Made by a program: the position numbers and the translations under genes. This document shows positions 23,301 through 36,600 of a stretch of 64,000 bases of DNA, in pieces. Origin of the DNA: Odontocerum albicorne (lineage: Eukaryota > Arthropoda > Insecta > Trichoptera > Odontoceridae). The stretch covers positions 29,025,540 through 29,089,539 of the forward strand of contig OX463839.1 of assembly GCA_949825065.1 (NCBI GenBank), given 5' to 3'. Numbering within the stretch: the stretch's first letter is position 1; each line of letters opens with the position of its first letter. Below the pieces are notes generated by a model. That model saw only the letters and a list, made by a program, of their open reading frames with translations. It had not been told where the DNA came from and searched no databases.

Positions 23301-24013
23301 CATTACAAACATCTTTAGAATTAAGTATCCCAAACACTTTAATTGTATCAGATTGTCTAAGTTCCCTTCAAGCAATAGGAAAGAACCCATTTCGATCCCC
23401 AAATAGTATAACACTTAATATAAGGGAAACTATATACAACCTTGAAGAGGCGGGCCTTGATGTCGCCCTGGCTTGGGTTCCTAGTCATCGAGGCATTTCG
23501 GGTAACGAAGAAGCAGATACTCTAGCTAAAGAGGCAACCTCTACAGGAAATACAGATAAATATAATTACACATCTGCACAAGACTTATTACCTTTGGCGC
23601 GCTCTTCGATGATGGAGGAGTGGACAAATTACTGGAATGCCTCGAACCGCACTAGGGGGAAAAGATATGCGTCAATTCAACCCTACATTCCAATCAAACC
23701 CTGGTTTTCCAATTATAGAAGCACTCGGAGAGAAGCGACAACTATAAGCCGAATACGCTTTGGACATTGCTGTTCCCCTGTCCACCTGGCCAGACTACAT
23801 ATAAGGAACTCTTCTTTATGTGAGTGTGGCCAGGAGGAGGGAGATCTTGAACATATCTTCTTCTCCTGTTCTCTGAATACTTTCCCTTTGACCTTTAAAA
23901 AACAAACAAAAATATTACTCCCCGCAAATCTTCCCCACCTGTTGAGCCTCAATAAAATTTCCATATTGAATAGCATCACTCATTTTATTAACAAAAACAA
24001 AATTAACCTGTAA
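20306..24013 (+). CDS. LINE ORF2: endonuclease, reverse transcriptase, RNase H
   Basis: A 1235-residue polyprotein for target-primed reverse transcription. AP-type endonuclease (about 1-225): LQWNSRSL, SETWL, LLGDMNSHHTLWG and the catalytic GSDHLP near 210. Reverse transcriptase (about 440-730): FRPIALAS, AFLDITSAYDNV, GLPQGSVLSPLLYNIY and the active-site YADD at about 657-660. RNase H (from about 950): FYTDASK, GETLAILEAL, VSDCLSSLQAI and WVPSHRGISGNEEADTLAKE, so the Asp-Glu-Asp-Asp set is complete. The C-terminus has a CECGQEEGDLEHIFFSC zinc-like motif. No interrupted codons. It begins 9 bp after the ORF1 stop, as expected for reinitiation. Every catalytic motif I can check is present, so it may still be active. 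Confidence 0.95.
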   Translation: MAERKSHLSSGILQWNSRSLPSNKAEFLLMLGEFCPSLAAVSETWLSPGALFNVPGYSWLRDDRADGRGGAALFILSSIPYTQVVLGSRDASFNAVAARVQNITYISVYIPRPSSIIISQLRNIISTLPHPIILLGDMNSHHTLWGSPRACRFGAEIMNILDDFQLCVLNNGSPTRLTPPNQSSSAIDLSICSATLAPTLSWNVVPDPHGSDHLPIIITFPSPHPPFINPTCYKFNTRKANWNKFSHSLDASIQQLEWPTHKNFHTQYDKFVELMIQAAHYSIPLKKPHFFKPQPPPWWDEECSNAVKSRKKVYQSYKNNMTETNFLLFRKVQAVTKRLLSKKKKDGWIRFCHTLSPETPISTVWENVKKFRSIYSTRLHKIPTECWVHTFLNKIAPSSSPTQYDVPYTYFLPSHNHPLDAPFTENELNMVLSSLKDSSPGLDNIPYSFLVKTLPYTRKYYLTLVNCIFNTGKIPKSWKIFKIIPIPKMGKDLSDGNSFRPIALASTLGKITEHLIKNRLEWFVEHNKILDINQFGFRKSRSAMDNLAILTTDIHSAFTYQKPLIAAFLDITSAYDNVILHILKQKMLHKKIPNKITHLIFNLLSERSIFLSVEEVSFTRTVWRGLPQGSVLSPLLYNIYTADLAHLVPLNTVVLQYADDIVVYASNESFKIAEKILNNSLHSLSKWLKNHGLDISPSKSSIVVFSRKRQLPTTNIYIDNAPILNHSSHKFLGMTFDSRLSWKNHAENITSTCQKNINILRAVSGVWWGAHPTTLRLLYTALIRSHLDYGSFLLDPTFKYILHKLDLIQFQALRIIVGAMKSTPTNALQVECVDPPLCFRRQFLGTRYFLNIYKITSHPLLRKLKSLSDLIPTNIFWRNKTLPPLIQSYRKFSSLNVVVQKTPIPPLYCTPFQALIINPRIVESFGIDKSNYHANYDFINHINTHWSDWTVFYTDASKIANEEHVGIAIYCESLNIKKKIKLPKFSTTFTGETLAILEALQTSLELSIPNTLIVSDCLSSLQAIGKNPFRSPNSITLNIRETIYNLEEAGLDVALAWVPSHRGISGNEEADTLAKEATSTGNTDKYNYTSAQDLLPLARSSMMEEWTNYWNASNRTRGKRYASIQPYIPIKPWFSNYRSTRREATTISRIRFGHCCSPVHLARLHIRNSSLCECGQEEGDLEHIFFSCSLNTFPLTFKKQTKILLPANLPHLLSLNKISILNSITHFINKNKINL

Positions 24014-24645
24014 TAAAATATATGTATAATATATATGATAAATATCGATAGAAAATTAAATTTAAATCATTCGCTCGCTCACATACATTTAACTATCATC
24101 TTATTGTAAATATTCATTTAGTTGTAAACTATGTACTTTAGTTGTAAAATAGTTTAACTCCATAGTATCTCACTAGATAACAGTAGTCCTGGGCCGAGTT
24201 GCTTGATGTGGCGTGTCGCCCATATGAATGGAACTACCTAGATACTATGAAGCTGACATCACTGGACACTGGCGTATACTCCTCCATATATAGGAGTTCA
24301 CGGCCATTATTCAAAGAGAGAGAGAGAGATGGTTATATCTCTGGCTTATCTGTCATTTTTTATTTATCAGTGTTTTATTCTGGTGTTTTGGCCACATTGT
24401 GCAGAGATAATAACATTTTCGTTCTCGTACTTTTTGATACACCTTCATTTGTACGGGTTTCACTACAATTATTCGTGAAAGAGAGAGAAATAAATAAAAC
24501 AAAATAATTTAATAGATAAATCATCAAGCTTTTGGTTGCTTTTATACGAAGTTTGTGTTTGATTAACGACCTTTCGTGGAAAAGACAATTTAAAAGGATA
24601 TGGTCATAATTTATTTTAGAATATCCTACCAATATTTTAAATGTA

Positions 24646-27600
24646 ATGGATGTCTTAAATATGCCAATTAGTGTAGAATGTGTTCCCTGTCGTCTTTGTG
24701 CTGAATTGTGCATTTCTGTTAAAAATAATGTTTTCTGCGGTGATTTTGAAAACATACCGAATTTGATATTTAAGTATTTAAATATTAAGGTAATATTTAA
24801 TTCCATTCATTCATAATCTATGCATACAAATATTTTCACTAGGTAGAAAGTACTGGATTGCGATTTCCTAGAAATTTTTATCTTGTTTTTAAGTCTCATT
24901 AACATATATTAGACTGGTTGGTTGGAAGAGATTGCCAGATGGTTTCTGCAATGAAGTGTTAAATAAATAAATAAATAAATAGATTATTCTACTCCCTTTA
25001 GTCAAGTCTGAGGAAGTGCTCGAGTATATTCCAGTCAACATTAGTATGTACTCTTAGATTCACAACATTGCAAATTATTTAGTTTCGTAATATACTCGTA
25101 TCTACATCATCCATAAATAACACTGCATATTTTTTATACATTGTAATCTCATCATTATAATGTATTTTTCATATATTCTTTGGTTAAATTTTCAAATGCA
25201 AACAAAATCTATAACTTTAATCTCATATTGTTCTTTCCTTTTCAAATCCGCACTGGTGATATAAAAATGTTCAAGACTGTGTTCGGGACACAATTTTGTT
25301 GACCCTCAAGGATATTTTAAAAAGCACACTCAATAAAATACACATTACAGTAATATAATAAATAATAATGTATTCAGAGTTTCTAAATACCGGTAATTCT
25401 AAAATTTTCAACACATTAGGATGGTTGGCACCTTTTACCTTTGTTGTAATTTAGTTTAAATCGATAAATTGTTTACTAGATTCAATAATAAAATGACAAT
25501 TTATATAGCACCATGTAGAGAGCTGACTATAAGGGTGACAAATAATTTTTACTAAATAATCTTGAAAAACAAAATATTGTCCACAGTTTGAAAATGCTTT
25601 AATGGAGTAAAACAGGTGTATCGTTTATTCTAAGTTTATCATGTAGATTATTTTAATAATCTGCACAATAAACTTTGGTTGGATAAAATTTGGCTGAAGA
25701 AAGTTTGATTTTACCTTTCGAGGGATTTATGATCATGAGACATATTTCCCTTTTTTATTGAGGCTATTCTGTGCCTTTTAACCAACATTCAATAAGTATT
25801 AAGCTGTCGAGGCTATACTATTTCCGTAATTAAAGGAATGATAAAATTATTATTTAGGCCTATATTGAGCCTTGCCTTCTTGAATTTTTCTTCTCCACAC
25901 ATCTCTGTTCTCAGCAACCAATGTCTAATTTTTTCACTTGTTGGGGCAGGAAACTTTTGACCCTTAGTGCTAAATCTGTTGTAATTTTTTTCTCTTTAAA
26001 AAAAAATTGTCGAAATTTTTTTTACCATAAATTTTGGTTAGTGTTTAATAAATAAGTATAAATTTTTCACTAATCAAATTTTATAATGTGCTGGATTCTT
26101 GGTGAATTTAGATTTTCTAGAATACTAGCTGATGCACATTAATACAGTAATTTATTTATTTATTTAGTTCAAAACACAACAGTGTATTACATAACATGAA
26201 TATAACAATATCACATAAGATAAGTTAATGTAAATACTTAAAATGATTGACAAAATTACGTCAAATTTATCTTAAAAACACATGAAGATACAATAAAACT
26301 TTAGTAATAATTATATTGGGTGTACAAATTACTTCTGTCTGTTTTTTTTTGTGTTCAAAAATACATTTATTTCTAAACAAAATGAATGAACAGATCAATT
26401 AAAGTATCGTCCATCGCTGGCTACTACTTTTTCCCATCTCTCAGGCAATTTTCGAATTCCATCTCGAAAAAATGACTCGTCTTTTGAGGCGATCCAAGTT
26501 TGGAGCCAATTTTCGGTTTCTAAGAAAGAAGTGAACCGGTGACCTGCCAAATCGTGCTGCATCCTTCGGAACAACCAGTAATCAGAAGGAGCAATGTCCG
26601 GGGAATACGGCGGGTGTGGTAAAACATCCCATTTGAGCGTTTCCAAATATTTTTTTATGACTTTTGTGACATGAGGCCGGGCGTTGTCATGAAGAAGAAT
26701 AACTTTATCATGTCTTTGCTCATATTCCGGCCGTTTTTCTCGCAATGTACGGCTCAAACAAATTAATTGTAGCCGATACCGATCGCCCGTAATGGAATCA
26801 CCAGGTTTCATCACCTCATAGTAAACAACGCCCCTTTGGTCCCACCAGATACAGAGCATGATCTTTGAACCATGTATGTTCGGTTTTGATGTTGATGTTG
26901 ATGTTGAGGTCGATGGCAACGATTGACCGGGCTTAGCGTAGTATTTTTTCTTCTTGGGGTTGTTGTAGAATATCCACTTCTCATCTCCAGTTACAATCCG
27001 ATGCAAAAAACCTTTTCTTTGTTGCCTTTGAATCAGCTGCTCGCAAGTGAAAAATTGCCTTTCAACGTGTCTCGGTTTCAGTTCATAAGGCACCCAATTT
27101 CCTTGTATTTGAATCATTCCCATGGCTCTCAATCGTACAGAAACGGCTTGTTGAGTCACTCCCAATGATTCTGCAAGCTCCTCTTGTGTTTGACTCTGAT
27201 TTTCTTTGAGTAATGCCTCTAATTCTTTGTCCTCGAATTTTTTTGGCTGTCCAGAGCGAGGCTTGTCTTCGACGCTGAAATCTCCATCCTTGAAACGTCG
27301 AAACCATTCCCTACATGATTTATCAGTTGGTGCAGCGTCACTATGAACCATTCATAACAGCCAGAGCCATCTTTTGGAAACGGACCGAACTAATTTGTAC
27401 TTCTAATAAAGTAATGGGAGGAGAAAAACATAGCAGCAGCAGATTAGACAATGGAATAACTTGAGTTATTGATATGATAAATTTAGATTGAATTTTAAAA
27501 ATATCTTAAAAGTATCCCTGAGCTCTCAGCAAATTTTCAATTATTTTGATAAATATGTCTTACCAATACCAGCTATCATAAATCAGGTTTATGTGTGTTT

Positions 27601-30600
27601 TATGATCTGTTGACAGACAATTTGATATGCTCCTTAGTAAATAAGGCCTATTTTTTAAGTTTTAGTTTGCATTATAATAATTAAGGTTATGTTGTGTCTA
27701 GGGTATTAAAATTAAATACTAATAAAATATTTTTTGTTATAAGACTGGTGATGGACAAAATGATAGAAGAATGTATAGGAGCATCAGAGATACACCTAAA
27801 GGTGCTAGCGAAGTTCACAACTCACTGTAGCGGTCAGAGGATGACAGAGCTAATAGTAGGTGTATGGAATATTTGGAGAGGAATGAATCAAAAGATTAAT
27901 GAACTACGTGATATAAAAGCTTAGATAAAATGTGCTTGAGTTAGATAAAGAGAAAAGGATGTAGGTCTGAAGAGATATGAGAAATGTTAGTTATGTGGTC
28001 TAGTGGGAAGGATAATGAAAGAGCAAAGCAGGTTGTGGGAGCAACAATATCTGAGTGGTTGTGGGAATGTATGAAAGAATCTGAATTTGTAAGTTCTAAA
28101 GTTGAATGGACCAAATTTAAAGTAGTCATAATGCATGTTTTGCTTATGATAGGGTATACTAAAATGAACAAATGAAATCAAGGAAGAATTTTGGAACTGT
28201 ATAAGAAAGGTTTTAGAGATAAAGAAGAAGAATGACAAGATTATATAGCAGGGGACTTGAATGCATAGGTTGGCGTTAAAAGGGATGGGTTTGAATTGGT
28301 ATTAGGCAAGTTTGGTGATAGATGGACAAATGATAAAGGATAGAATGTTAAAAGTATGTTTGGACAATGATCTTGTGTCAAATAAAAATTATTAAAAAGA
28401 GGTGCATGGCCGTGTGGTAACGCACTGGACTTCCCTGCGGAAGGTCGTCAGTTCGAACCCTGCGCTGTGCTACTCCCCTCGAATGACACAGGCACTTTTT
28501 CCACCTAGTGTTCGAGGGTATAAGGATACCTATGACTTTGGTCATATCTATTTAAAAAAATATGTTTTTTGACATAAAAGAAATCGTATGTATACATGAT
28601 AAAAAGGAAATGAACGACCATTAATTGGTTATGTATGCATGAATTCTTCATTGCAAAAATGCATTCTCGATACAAGAGTGTTTAGATGAGGAGAATAAAT
28701 ATTCTCTATAGATGGTGATCTGGCATATGTAAAAAGGTGTTAGCCTTGAGAATCGCATGTGAGAGACTGCAAGATGATGTGAAGAAAGAGTGTAGAATGA
28801 AGAATGATGGATTAAATATTGAAGAAGAAAGAATGAGTATAAAAATATATTGGTGTCCTCATTTATTACTAATTATGTGAGAAACAGATAGTATTCTCTT
28901 CTGTTTCCTATATTGGTCAATTTACCGGCGTGTTGGTAGTAGTAATGATGGTAGTTGAACTAGGCAGTCGCGTGTATACAATTCTTTAAGGCCGGTTTAT
29001 TGGCCAACCAGGTTCAAAGAAACCATTTAAAAATTAAAATAGAAAAAGTAATAGTAATACTACCTTGATCAAAAAGTTTTAGGACCGGCCTCCGTGTGGC
29101 GCTGTGAGTCACCCGATTGGAATTCTTTTTTTTTTGTTAGGCTACCACATCTATCATTGACACTTCCCTCCAAATTTCAGCATCATAGCTTGACATTTGT
29201 AAAAGTTACGCTGTACTGAGTACATCTACCTTTGTGCGTGTTTTCGATTTTTTACAAGTTTGAAAATGGTATCAACTGTGCATCAACGAGTTTGCATTAA
29301 ATTTTATGTGAAAAACGGATTTAACTGTCCGCAGACCTTGGAAATGTTGGAGAAGTGTTTTTCGGTGGCACGAACGCTTCAGAAGGGGTTGTGAGTCGGT
29401 CGAGGATGACGAACGCAGTGGCAGTCGAAAACTGATGAAAACATCGATAAAATCAAAGAAATGTTGGCCGAAAACCGTAAATTGACCATCAGAGAGCTGG
29501 CAGAGGACTTTAACATCGCTTATGGATCCGCTCAAGACATTTTGGTTAGTTGTTTGGGCCTCAGACGTGTCGCTGCAAAACTGGTGCCGAAAAATTTCAT
29601 GCAAAAAAAAGGACCGCGTTGAAATCGCGAAAGACATGATTTCCATGAGTTTTTTATCAAAAACAACACGACTACTGTCCAGCAGCCTTTGAATTCACCT
29701 GATCTGGCTCCCTGCGACTTTTTCTTGTTCAACCGACTTAAAAAACCGCTTCTTGGAACGCGTTATAGCACCCGAGAGGATGTCATGAAAAAATCAAAGA
29801 CGGCTCTGATGGACATACCGAAAATTGAGTACTAGCGGGGTTTCGAGGATCGGATCAAGCGCTGGCGTAAGTGCGTTGCAGTCGATGGGGAGTACTTTGA
29901 AGGGGACCATATCGATTTTGATGAATAAACTAGTATTTTCGATTTTATGAATTAAGTCCTAAAACTTTTTGATCACGGTAGTATGTTTTTTCTTTACAGA
30001 TTACTATGGAAGATGAACTTCCTCTAAATGTTTGTGAAGGTTGTAGATTAAAAATAACTGATTTTGATGAGTATGCTTCCAAATGTGAAACTACACAAAT
30101 ATCACTATTGTCATGGGCTCAGTGGAACCAAAGTGTTGAACAAAAAGTAATCAAAGAAAATGTGGAAATACCAGAAGTAAAAATAGAACTTGAGGAAATT
30201 ATCAAGTCTGAAGATGATGACAATTTTTGTGATGAAGATTTTTTGCCTTTATCTAAAAGTGAGTATTTATTTGATATATCACATTTCTTTTGGTTATTTT
30301 TTAACTTTTTCTCTAATTAAAAGCAACAGTTGCTAAAACATTTATATTCTTGGATTTTAAATTAAGATATTTACTACTAACAACTAGGAACATACTTTTT
30401 GTCTCTTGGATTTGAATTTGATTAAGATACCACCACTTGGTTTGGACATGTGGAACGAATGAAAGAAGAAAGACTAAAAGCACAGATGTAAAGTACAAAT
30501 GTGAGTGGAAGACGTGTGAGAGAAAGACCAAGGATAGTATGGTTGGATCAAGTGAATGATAATCTGAAAGGAGGAAACATAGAAAGTCAGAGGAATCGTA

Positions 30601-33600
30601 GAAGTTGTATGACAAAGTGTGTGTGTAGAAGAGGTTAAGGATGTGTGTTGAGATAGGAAAGTTTTGTGCTCTTTCCTCTCTGCCCTACTCAACGGGGAGA
30701 TGTCATAATGGTATGTATACCCCCGCTCATAAGTCTTCGTCACCCCCTAATAATTGAGTTATTCGCGTAATTGTGCAATATTAAACTGAAAAATTAACGT
30801 AATAAAATAATTATAACCGTTTTGCATCGTATTTAACAGAAATCAAATTTGTATCTATGGAGATTAGAATTTGGGAGGCCTTTTGTTCAAAAACCGGCTT
30901 TTTACAAAACAGTCACCGTTCGGTATTGTTTGTCATTCAGAAGTCCAAGCAAGCTAATCTCTTTATTGTGTTAGGTTTACAGGTAGTAGGGATAACAATT
31001 CACCATTACGTGAATTCTTTGTCTAATTTACTTTTAGCTTTCAGTCTTCAAATGTTCTTGATAAAGTGCACTGTGTTCATTTCAAATTTTTCAAAAATCT
31101 CGTATCAAAATGGTCAAAACTCGAAAATATTATACCGAAATCCGTTCAATGATAGTGGCTTGTTCCAATATGGTTGAAACTGTTAGAGAAATTGCCAGAG
31201 AAATGAAGATTCCTAGGAGAATAGTGTTCGGGCATTTGGAGGATGAAAATCGGTCAGGAAGGCCAAAAGTCCTGTTCAATTGCCACCAAAACAACCCAAA
31301 CCATAACAGAATTTAGATTATTTTGTGTTTATTCGTTCCTATTTATTATTATGGTACTGAAAAATATCTTAATAAGGATTAATTTGATGCTGAAAAGAGT
31401 AACTGATTGAAAATATAGATTAAACCTTTTAAGATTTTTTCCTTGATTACTTTTCTTTTGAAAAACATGACCTTAAATGGTGTATATTTATCATTAATGA
31501 CATGATTTTACATACAAAAAAATAATTGAGACCACACAGATAATTAATTTAACCAAGAGTTCTCAAAGTGATCAATATCGACCCCCTGGGGTCGATTTGA
31601 TTTTTCTAGGGATCGATAGTTTCAATAAAAAAAATTGGGAGTCAACAACAGCAAAACCAGACCCCCCCCCCCTACTAGTGCTATTTGTTTGTTACTTCAA
31701 AATATCTATGTTTCCAATAGGTACCTAATTAAGAAGTAAAATAATAAAAAAAAACACTTTTTTGATAAAAACACCAAACTTGTGAAATGACTAGGGGGTC
31801 GACGGTTTTAAAAGTTTTTGGTAAAGGGGTCTGCGGCCGAAAAAAGTTTGGGAACTCTTGATTTAAACCATAAAAAAGTTTGCAGGGTCTTACATATAAC
31901 TTCCAAAATGAATATGTTTTAGAATTTATTTTATTAATTATAAATTACAGCAAAGTAAAATTTCACTGACCATATTCTTTAATTTTTTCTTCGGTCTACC
32001 TTTTCCTCGCTATCCAATTATTTCAGGTACATATATATTTTTGTTTTGTAAACCATTCACAACTCTTTCTCTTAATGTGTCCAATCCATCTCAATGTTCC
32101 TTTCTTAATTATATTTGTTAGAAATGTTCCATACATGAGAAGTTATCAAGGCACCCTTAGGTTGGCTTATATACTTACCCTATTATTTAAAATACGACCT
32201 TTGGTTAAACCTTGTTAACCATCCAGATGATGTGTCCAAGTCTCCAGTTGATTTTAATTGTTTGAAAAAATACTTCAATTTCACTGTGCATACAATCCCA
32301 GAAACCGGGATTCCTTTAGTTCTCTTGCTGGTTAAACCATAAAACCATCATATGTTGATGTCTTCATAGTACTCCGCGTAGACTTACCACTAGTACGAGT
32401 ACTATCAGAAAATCTGGCATACATGATTAACTTTTTTTGCTTTTTAAAATATTACGCACTGTTCACCAACATTAAGCTCATTGATCAATGAAGTTTTTGT
32501 TCCATAGTAAGAACAGAAACTTAGGTATGGTCACTTAAGGTTTTTTAAAACATAAAAATAATTAAAACATCGGAGCGTTTACCTGTTATGAGATACGTAA
32601 ACTCAAAATAATGGAAAATTTACATCACATTGTGAAAATTCACTAAATAATATTAAAAAATCAAAAAAAAAATACACATCAAACTAAAGCATACAACTAT
32701 GTGACAGGAAACTCAAAATTGAGGATAGAAAATACGAGTATAAACAATTTAAAAAGTCAATATTAAATGATCCGCTATGCACATGAAATAAATTTACAAT
32801 TTGACGTGATGGCCCACCCACTTGTATCAAAAGTAAACACTAAATCGAAACAATAATCGAGGGTCTACTGTATCATATTTGCCATTTTCCAACACTATCG
32901 CCACATTCCATTTTTTTTTTTTTTTTTTTTTTTTTATCCACTTTGCACGGATTTCTCCTGTTACACAAAGAGGGTTTGCTTCTAGCGTTAGCTTATTCGT
33001 TAGGAATAATATCAGCCAGGATTCTTCTCATACTGCTAGACGGTACCGAGAATATATCAACCGTGTCATTCAGTTGGTTCAATATCTCTATACCACGCGT
33101 GACTGAGTGTTTAGCCATGATATTCGTCCTGTAAGTTGGTATGTAGAACAGAGGGTGATTCCTTGCACGGATATATTTATTGGGTACATATAAACTTAGT
33201 GCTTCTAGAATCGCGGGACAGTTAAAGGAACCTTGGAAAACCTTTATTAGGAATATCGCAATGGATTCTTGCCTTCTTGTTTCAAGGCTTCTATAGTTAC
33301 ACACCGTGAGAAGTTCGGCATGGTGAGCATATTTTGGGTAATCGTCCTTTGTTCTGTACCATAGATATCTGAGGAATTTTTTTTGTATTTGTTATATATT
33401 GTTTTTATATTTGAGCTGGTGAGGAGCCCAAACTGTAGATGCATATTCTAATTTGGTTCTAATTAGATAATTATATAAGTTTCGGAGGATATCGGTGCTG
33501 TTAAATTCTCTTGATATTCTCATTACAAAACCGAGTAGTTTGTAACAGTCCGATATCAAACGTGAGACATGGTTAACGAACGTGAGTCCGACATCGAAGG

Positions 33601-36600
33601 TTACGCCCAAATCCTTGAATTCAGAAACTCTGTTTAGTGCCACTCCCTGTATAGTATACTGATGGTGGATTGGTGAAAACGATCGACTATAAGATACACA
33701 GACACATTTGTTAATGTTGAACAGAAGATGATTTTGCTCACTCCAGGAGACTAGGGAGTCTAGGTCCTGTTGTAACTGTGCACAGTCGTGAGGTGAATTG
33801 ATCTTTTTGAATATTTTCAAGTCGTCAGCGAACAATAAACATGTCGAGTGACTTATGGAATTCTGAATGTCGTCTATTAATATGAGGAATAGTAGGGGAC
33901 CTAAATTGGATCCTTGTGGTATACCAGATCTTGCGATAAATTCCACAGAAGACTTGTTACGGATTGTTACGTATTGAGATCTTTCTTTTAGGTAAGATGC
34001 AAATAATCCAATTAGATTATCGCTGAAGCCAAGTTTGTGCATTTTCTTAAGTAATATATCGTGATCAACTTTGTATGCCATGCATATAAATAAGTATTTA
34101 CAACCAAATTTGATATTTTCACACCTATTGTTTCAATCTTCATCTCAGTTACACACTTATCAATGCAAATATTGAAAAGCTTTAGATAAATCACATATTC
34201 TTGCTTCATACCTTTTTTTTATATAATATTCTGTCATCTGTTTGATCTCTGACACCTGCCATACTTTTCTCATACAAGGAAATACTTTGTTTAGTATATT
34301 ATATCAATTAGTTTACACTTCTTTGTGTTTATAGGTGTATCCAGAATAAAATTTAAGGTTAAAAAGAAAAAAACATGCATTTCAAAAAAAAATAAAAAGA
34401 AGCCAATAGATATAAAATCAAATAATTCTAATCATGATCATGATCTAAATAAATTCCAAGATGCGGAAAAAAAGAAAGAGGACAGAACTCAGAAAAATGA
34501 GAAAACAAATAGCATAATTGAAAAAATGGGTATTAAGTAAGTTTTAATTCTCAATTATCACTGTTCTCGATTTTTATTCACAATCACATTGACTGTAATC
34601 TGGTGACTGTCTAAACATCAGAAACAGCATTTCCCGTTACTGTAATCTAGTGTCTAAACATCAATGCTAGCATCACTATTGGCTATAATCTGGTAAATGT
34701 TCAAACGTGAGAGGCAGCATTACCATTGACTATAATCTGATGAACGTTCAAACATCAGAGGTGGCATTACCATTGACTATAATCTGGTGAATGTCCAAAC
34801 ATCAAAAGCAGCATTACCCAGTGACTACAATCTGGTGAATGTCCAAACATCAGTGGCAGTATTACCAGTGACAATAATGACTTGTTTAGACATTAATTCA
34901 TTAGTGGTGTTTATGAGCTGTCTTTTATAAATTCAAAAGTGATCTTGAGGGGACATGCATATATAATATAATATCTGTAGACAAAAAATACATACCAAAA
35001 GTATACATGTTTATGCTGAAATAGATTCTTCTAGCTCAATCTCCTTCTATTATTATACTCTTCTAACTCTATCTTATTGAGATTTTTATATGACTCCTGC
35101 CTAAATAGACACATGGTGTGTTGCTCATAACACAGAGTTTGGTTTTGTGGTAGAAAAACAAATTTTTCCATTGTCAACATATTGTCCTTGAATATTTTAC
35201 GAATTGTTTGCTTTATAAAAATGACTATGATTAAAAACAGATTGTTAAAAAATATATGGAGACAAATGAGAACAAATGTTATTCCAAACTGAAACTTTTT
35301 AAAATAATTCATATGATGGCCCAATAACTCGTCAGGTGGTAATAAATAATAAGTGAATAAATAATTTACTGAAACTTGAATTTGATCATTTTCAATGGTA
35401 TGAAAATGATCAAATTAAAATTGAATTTAAAAAAAATTAAATGATATTAACCACTTAATGCTCTTGAAAGAGACCCTCTCGCGCGCCAAATGCGTTCCAA
35501 TTTCCACTATCCCGAGTCATGCTCGCTTGTCTTGACTTGCAGTGTTCTAATTTTAGCTAACATGTGTAACGCTCGCCAGTCGTTCACGTTTTATTTATTC
35601 ATTGTAAATTTGCTTGCAGTTGTGAGTGGTTGTGTTTTGTGTTGCTTATTTCGTATTTACGATATTGTGTTTGTATTTACATAGGTCTATGTTTAACACC
35701 ATACTTTCAAATGTACCATACTAAATTGAATTTTTAATTTTTCTTCATTTTTAAAATTAAAATATGTTTAAATTGTTATGTTTCAATTGAGAAGCGTATA
35801 AACTTAAAATAAAACACAACACTTATTTGATGTTTTTTGAAACCCTCTTTGTAAAAACACCCTAGCATTAAGTGGTTAAGGATATAATACAAAATGTTTT
35901 TTCTTAAGCATCTATTAATTGTTAGCGCATGAAAAGTGGATGTTATATGTATCTTCTTAAATATTTTTTTAATTTGAAAACTTTCATTTTTCAGATTAAA
36001 GTGTCATATTTGTAGTGAAAATTTTCAAAACTGGCCTCGCCTTGAAAAACATGTACGAAATTTACATTCTTCGAAACCTTCGATTTTGTGTTCATGCAAT
36101 AAATATATAAAATCTTGGACGAGTGTCTTGCAACATTTTAAAAAGCACGTTGATTTTGAAAGTTGTAAAAGGTAAAAACAGTAATTTTTTAATTGCAAAT
36201 ATTTTTTCATAAGGATAAGGAATCATCACCATTATGTACCATAAAGAACACAGAGATGCTACAAAACACCTCCATCCAGGTTGGTCCACAGCACTCCACA
36301 TGCTTCTCCGTTAGACGGAGACTGGAAATCTTCCTATCATAACCCTGATATATATAGTGTAGGACGGTAATCTGATTCATCAAGTCCCTTACAGGCGATG
36401 ATACATCAGTACAGCTCTTAATCAATTACCAGACGCCGTCCTCAATACATGACCCAACTACCTCCAGTGCCTCACCTTTATTGTGGTGGTTATAAGCTAC
36501 TGCTGCACTCAATGACAATCCGCCTCATTTTTCATGTGGTCGTACTATCTGATACCCATCATCCTCGTATGGGATTTGAAACTGAGGAGTCTTCTCTCTT

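Larger units (their letters stand above)
18700..24510 (+). mobile_element. Non-LTR retrotransposon, two open ORFs (Jockey/I/R1 group)
   Basis: It consists of a leader, ORF1 (18797-20296), 9 bp, ORF2 (20306-24013) and a 3' region of about 0.5 kb ending near an A-rich GAAATAAATAAAACAAAAT at 24490. Both ORFs are uninterrupted. ORF1 with three zinc knuckles plus ORF2 with AP-endonuclease, reverse transcriptase and RNase H place it in the Jockey/I/R1 assemblage; the RNase H favours an I-like lineage. Ends and target duplications were not resolved. It is in the same orientation as gene 2, whose start codon is about 130 bp past the proposed 3' end. Confidence 0.88.

Noticed and set aside
24199..24507. 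102-codon open frame
   Set aside because: It lies in the LINE 3' region, has no motif and is not preceded by any gene signal.
28401..28480. Possible tRNA gene (good B box)
   Set aside because: Only the internal promoter is tRNA-like; the 3' half cannot form an acceptor stem. Called a SINE.
34593..34872. Possible CRISPR-like array
   Set aside because: The 47-bp units are contiguous without unique spacers and lie in a eukaryotic intron.
35490..35684. 64-codon hydrophobic frame
   Set aside because: It is inside a TTAA-bordered MITE and has no conserved motif.
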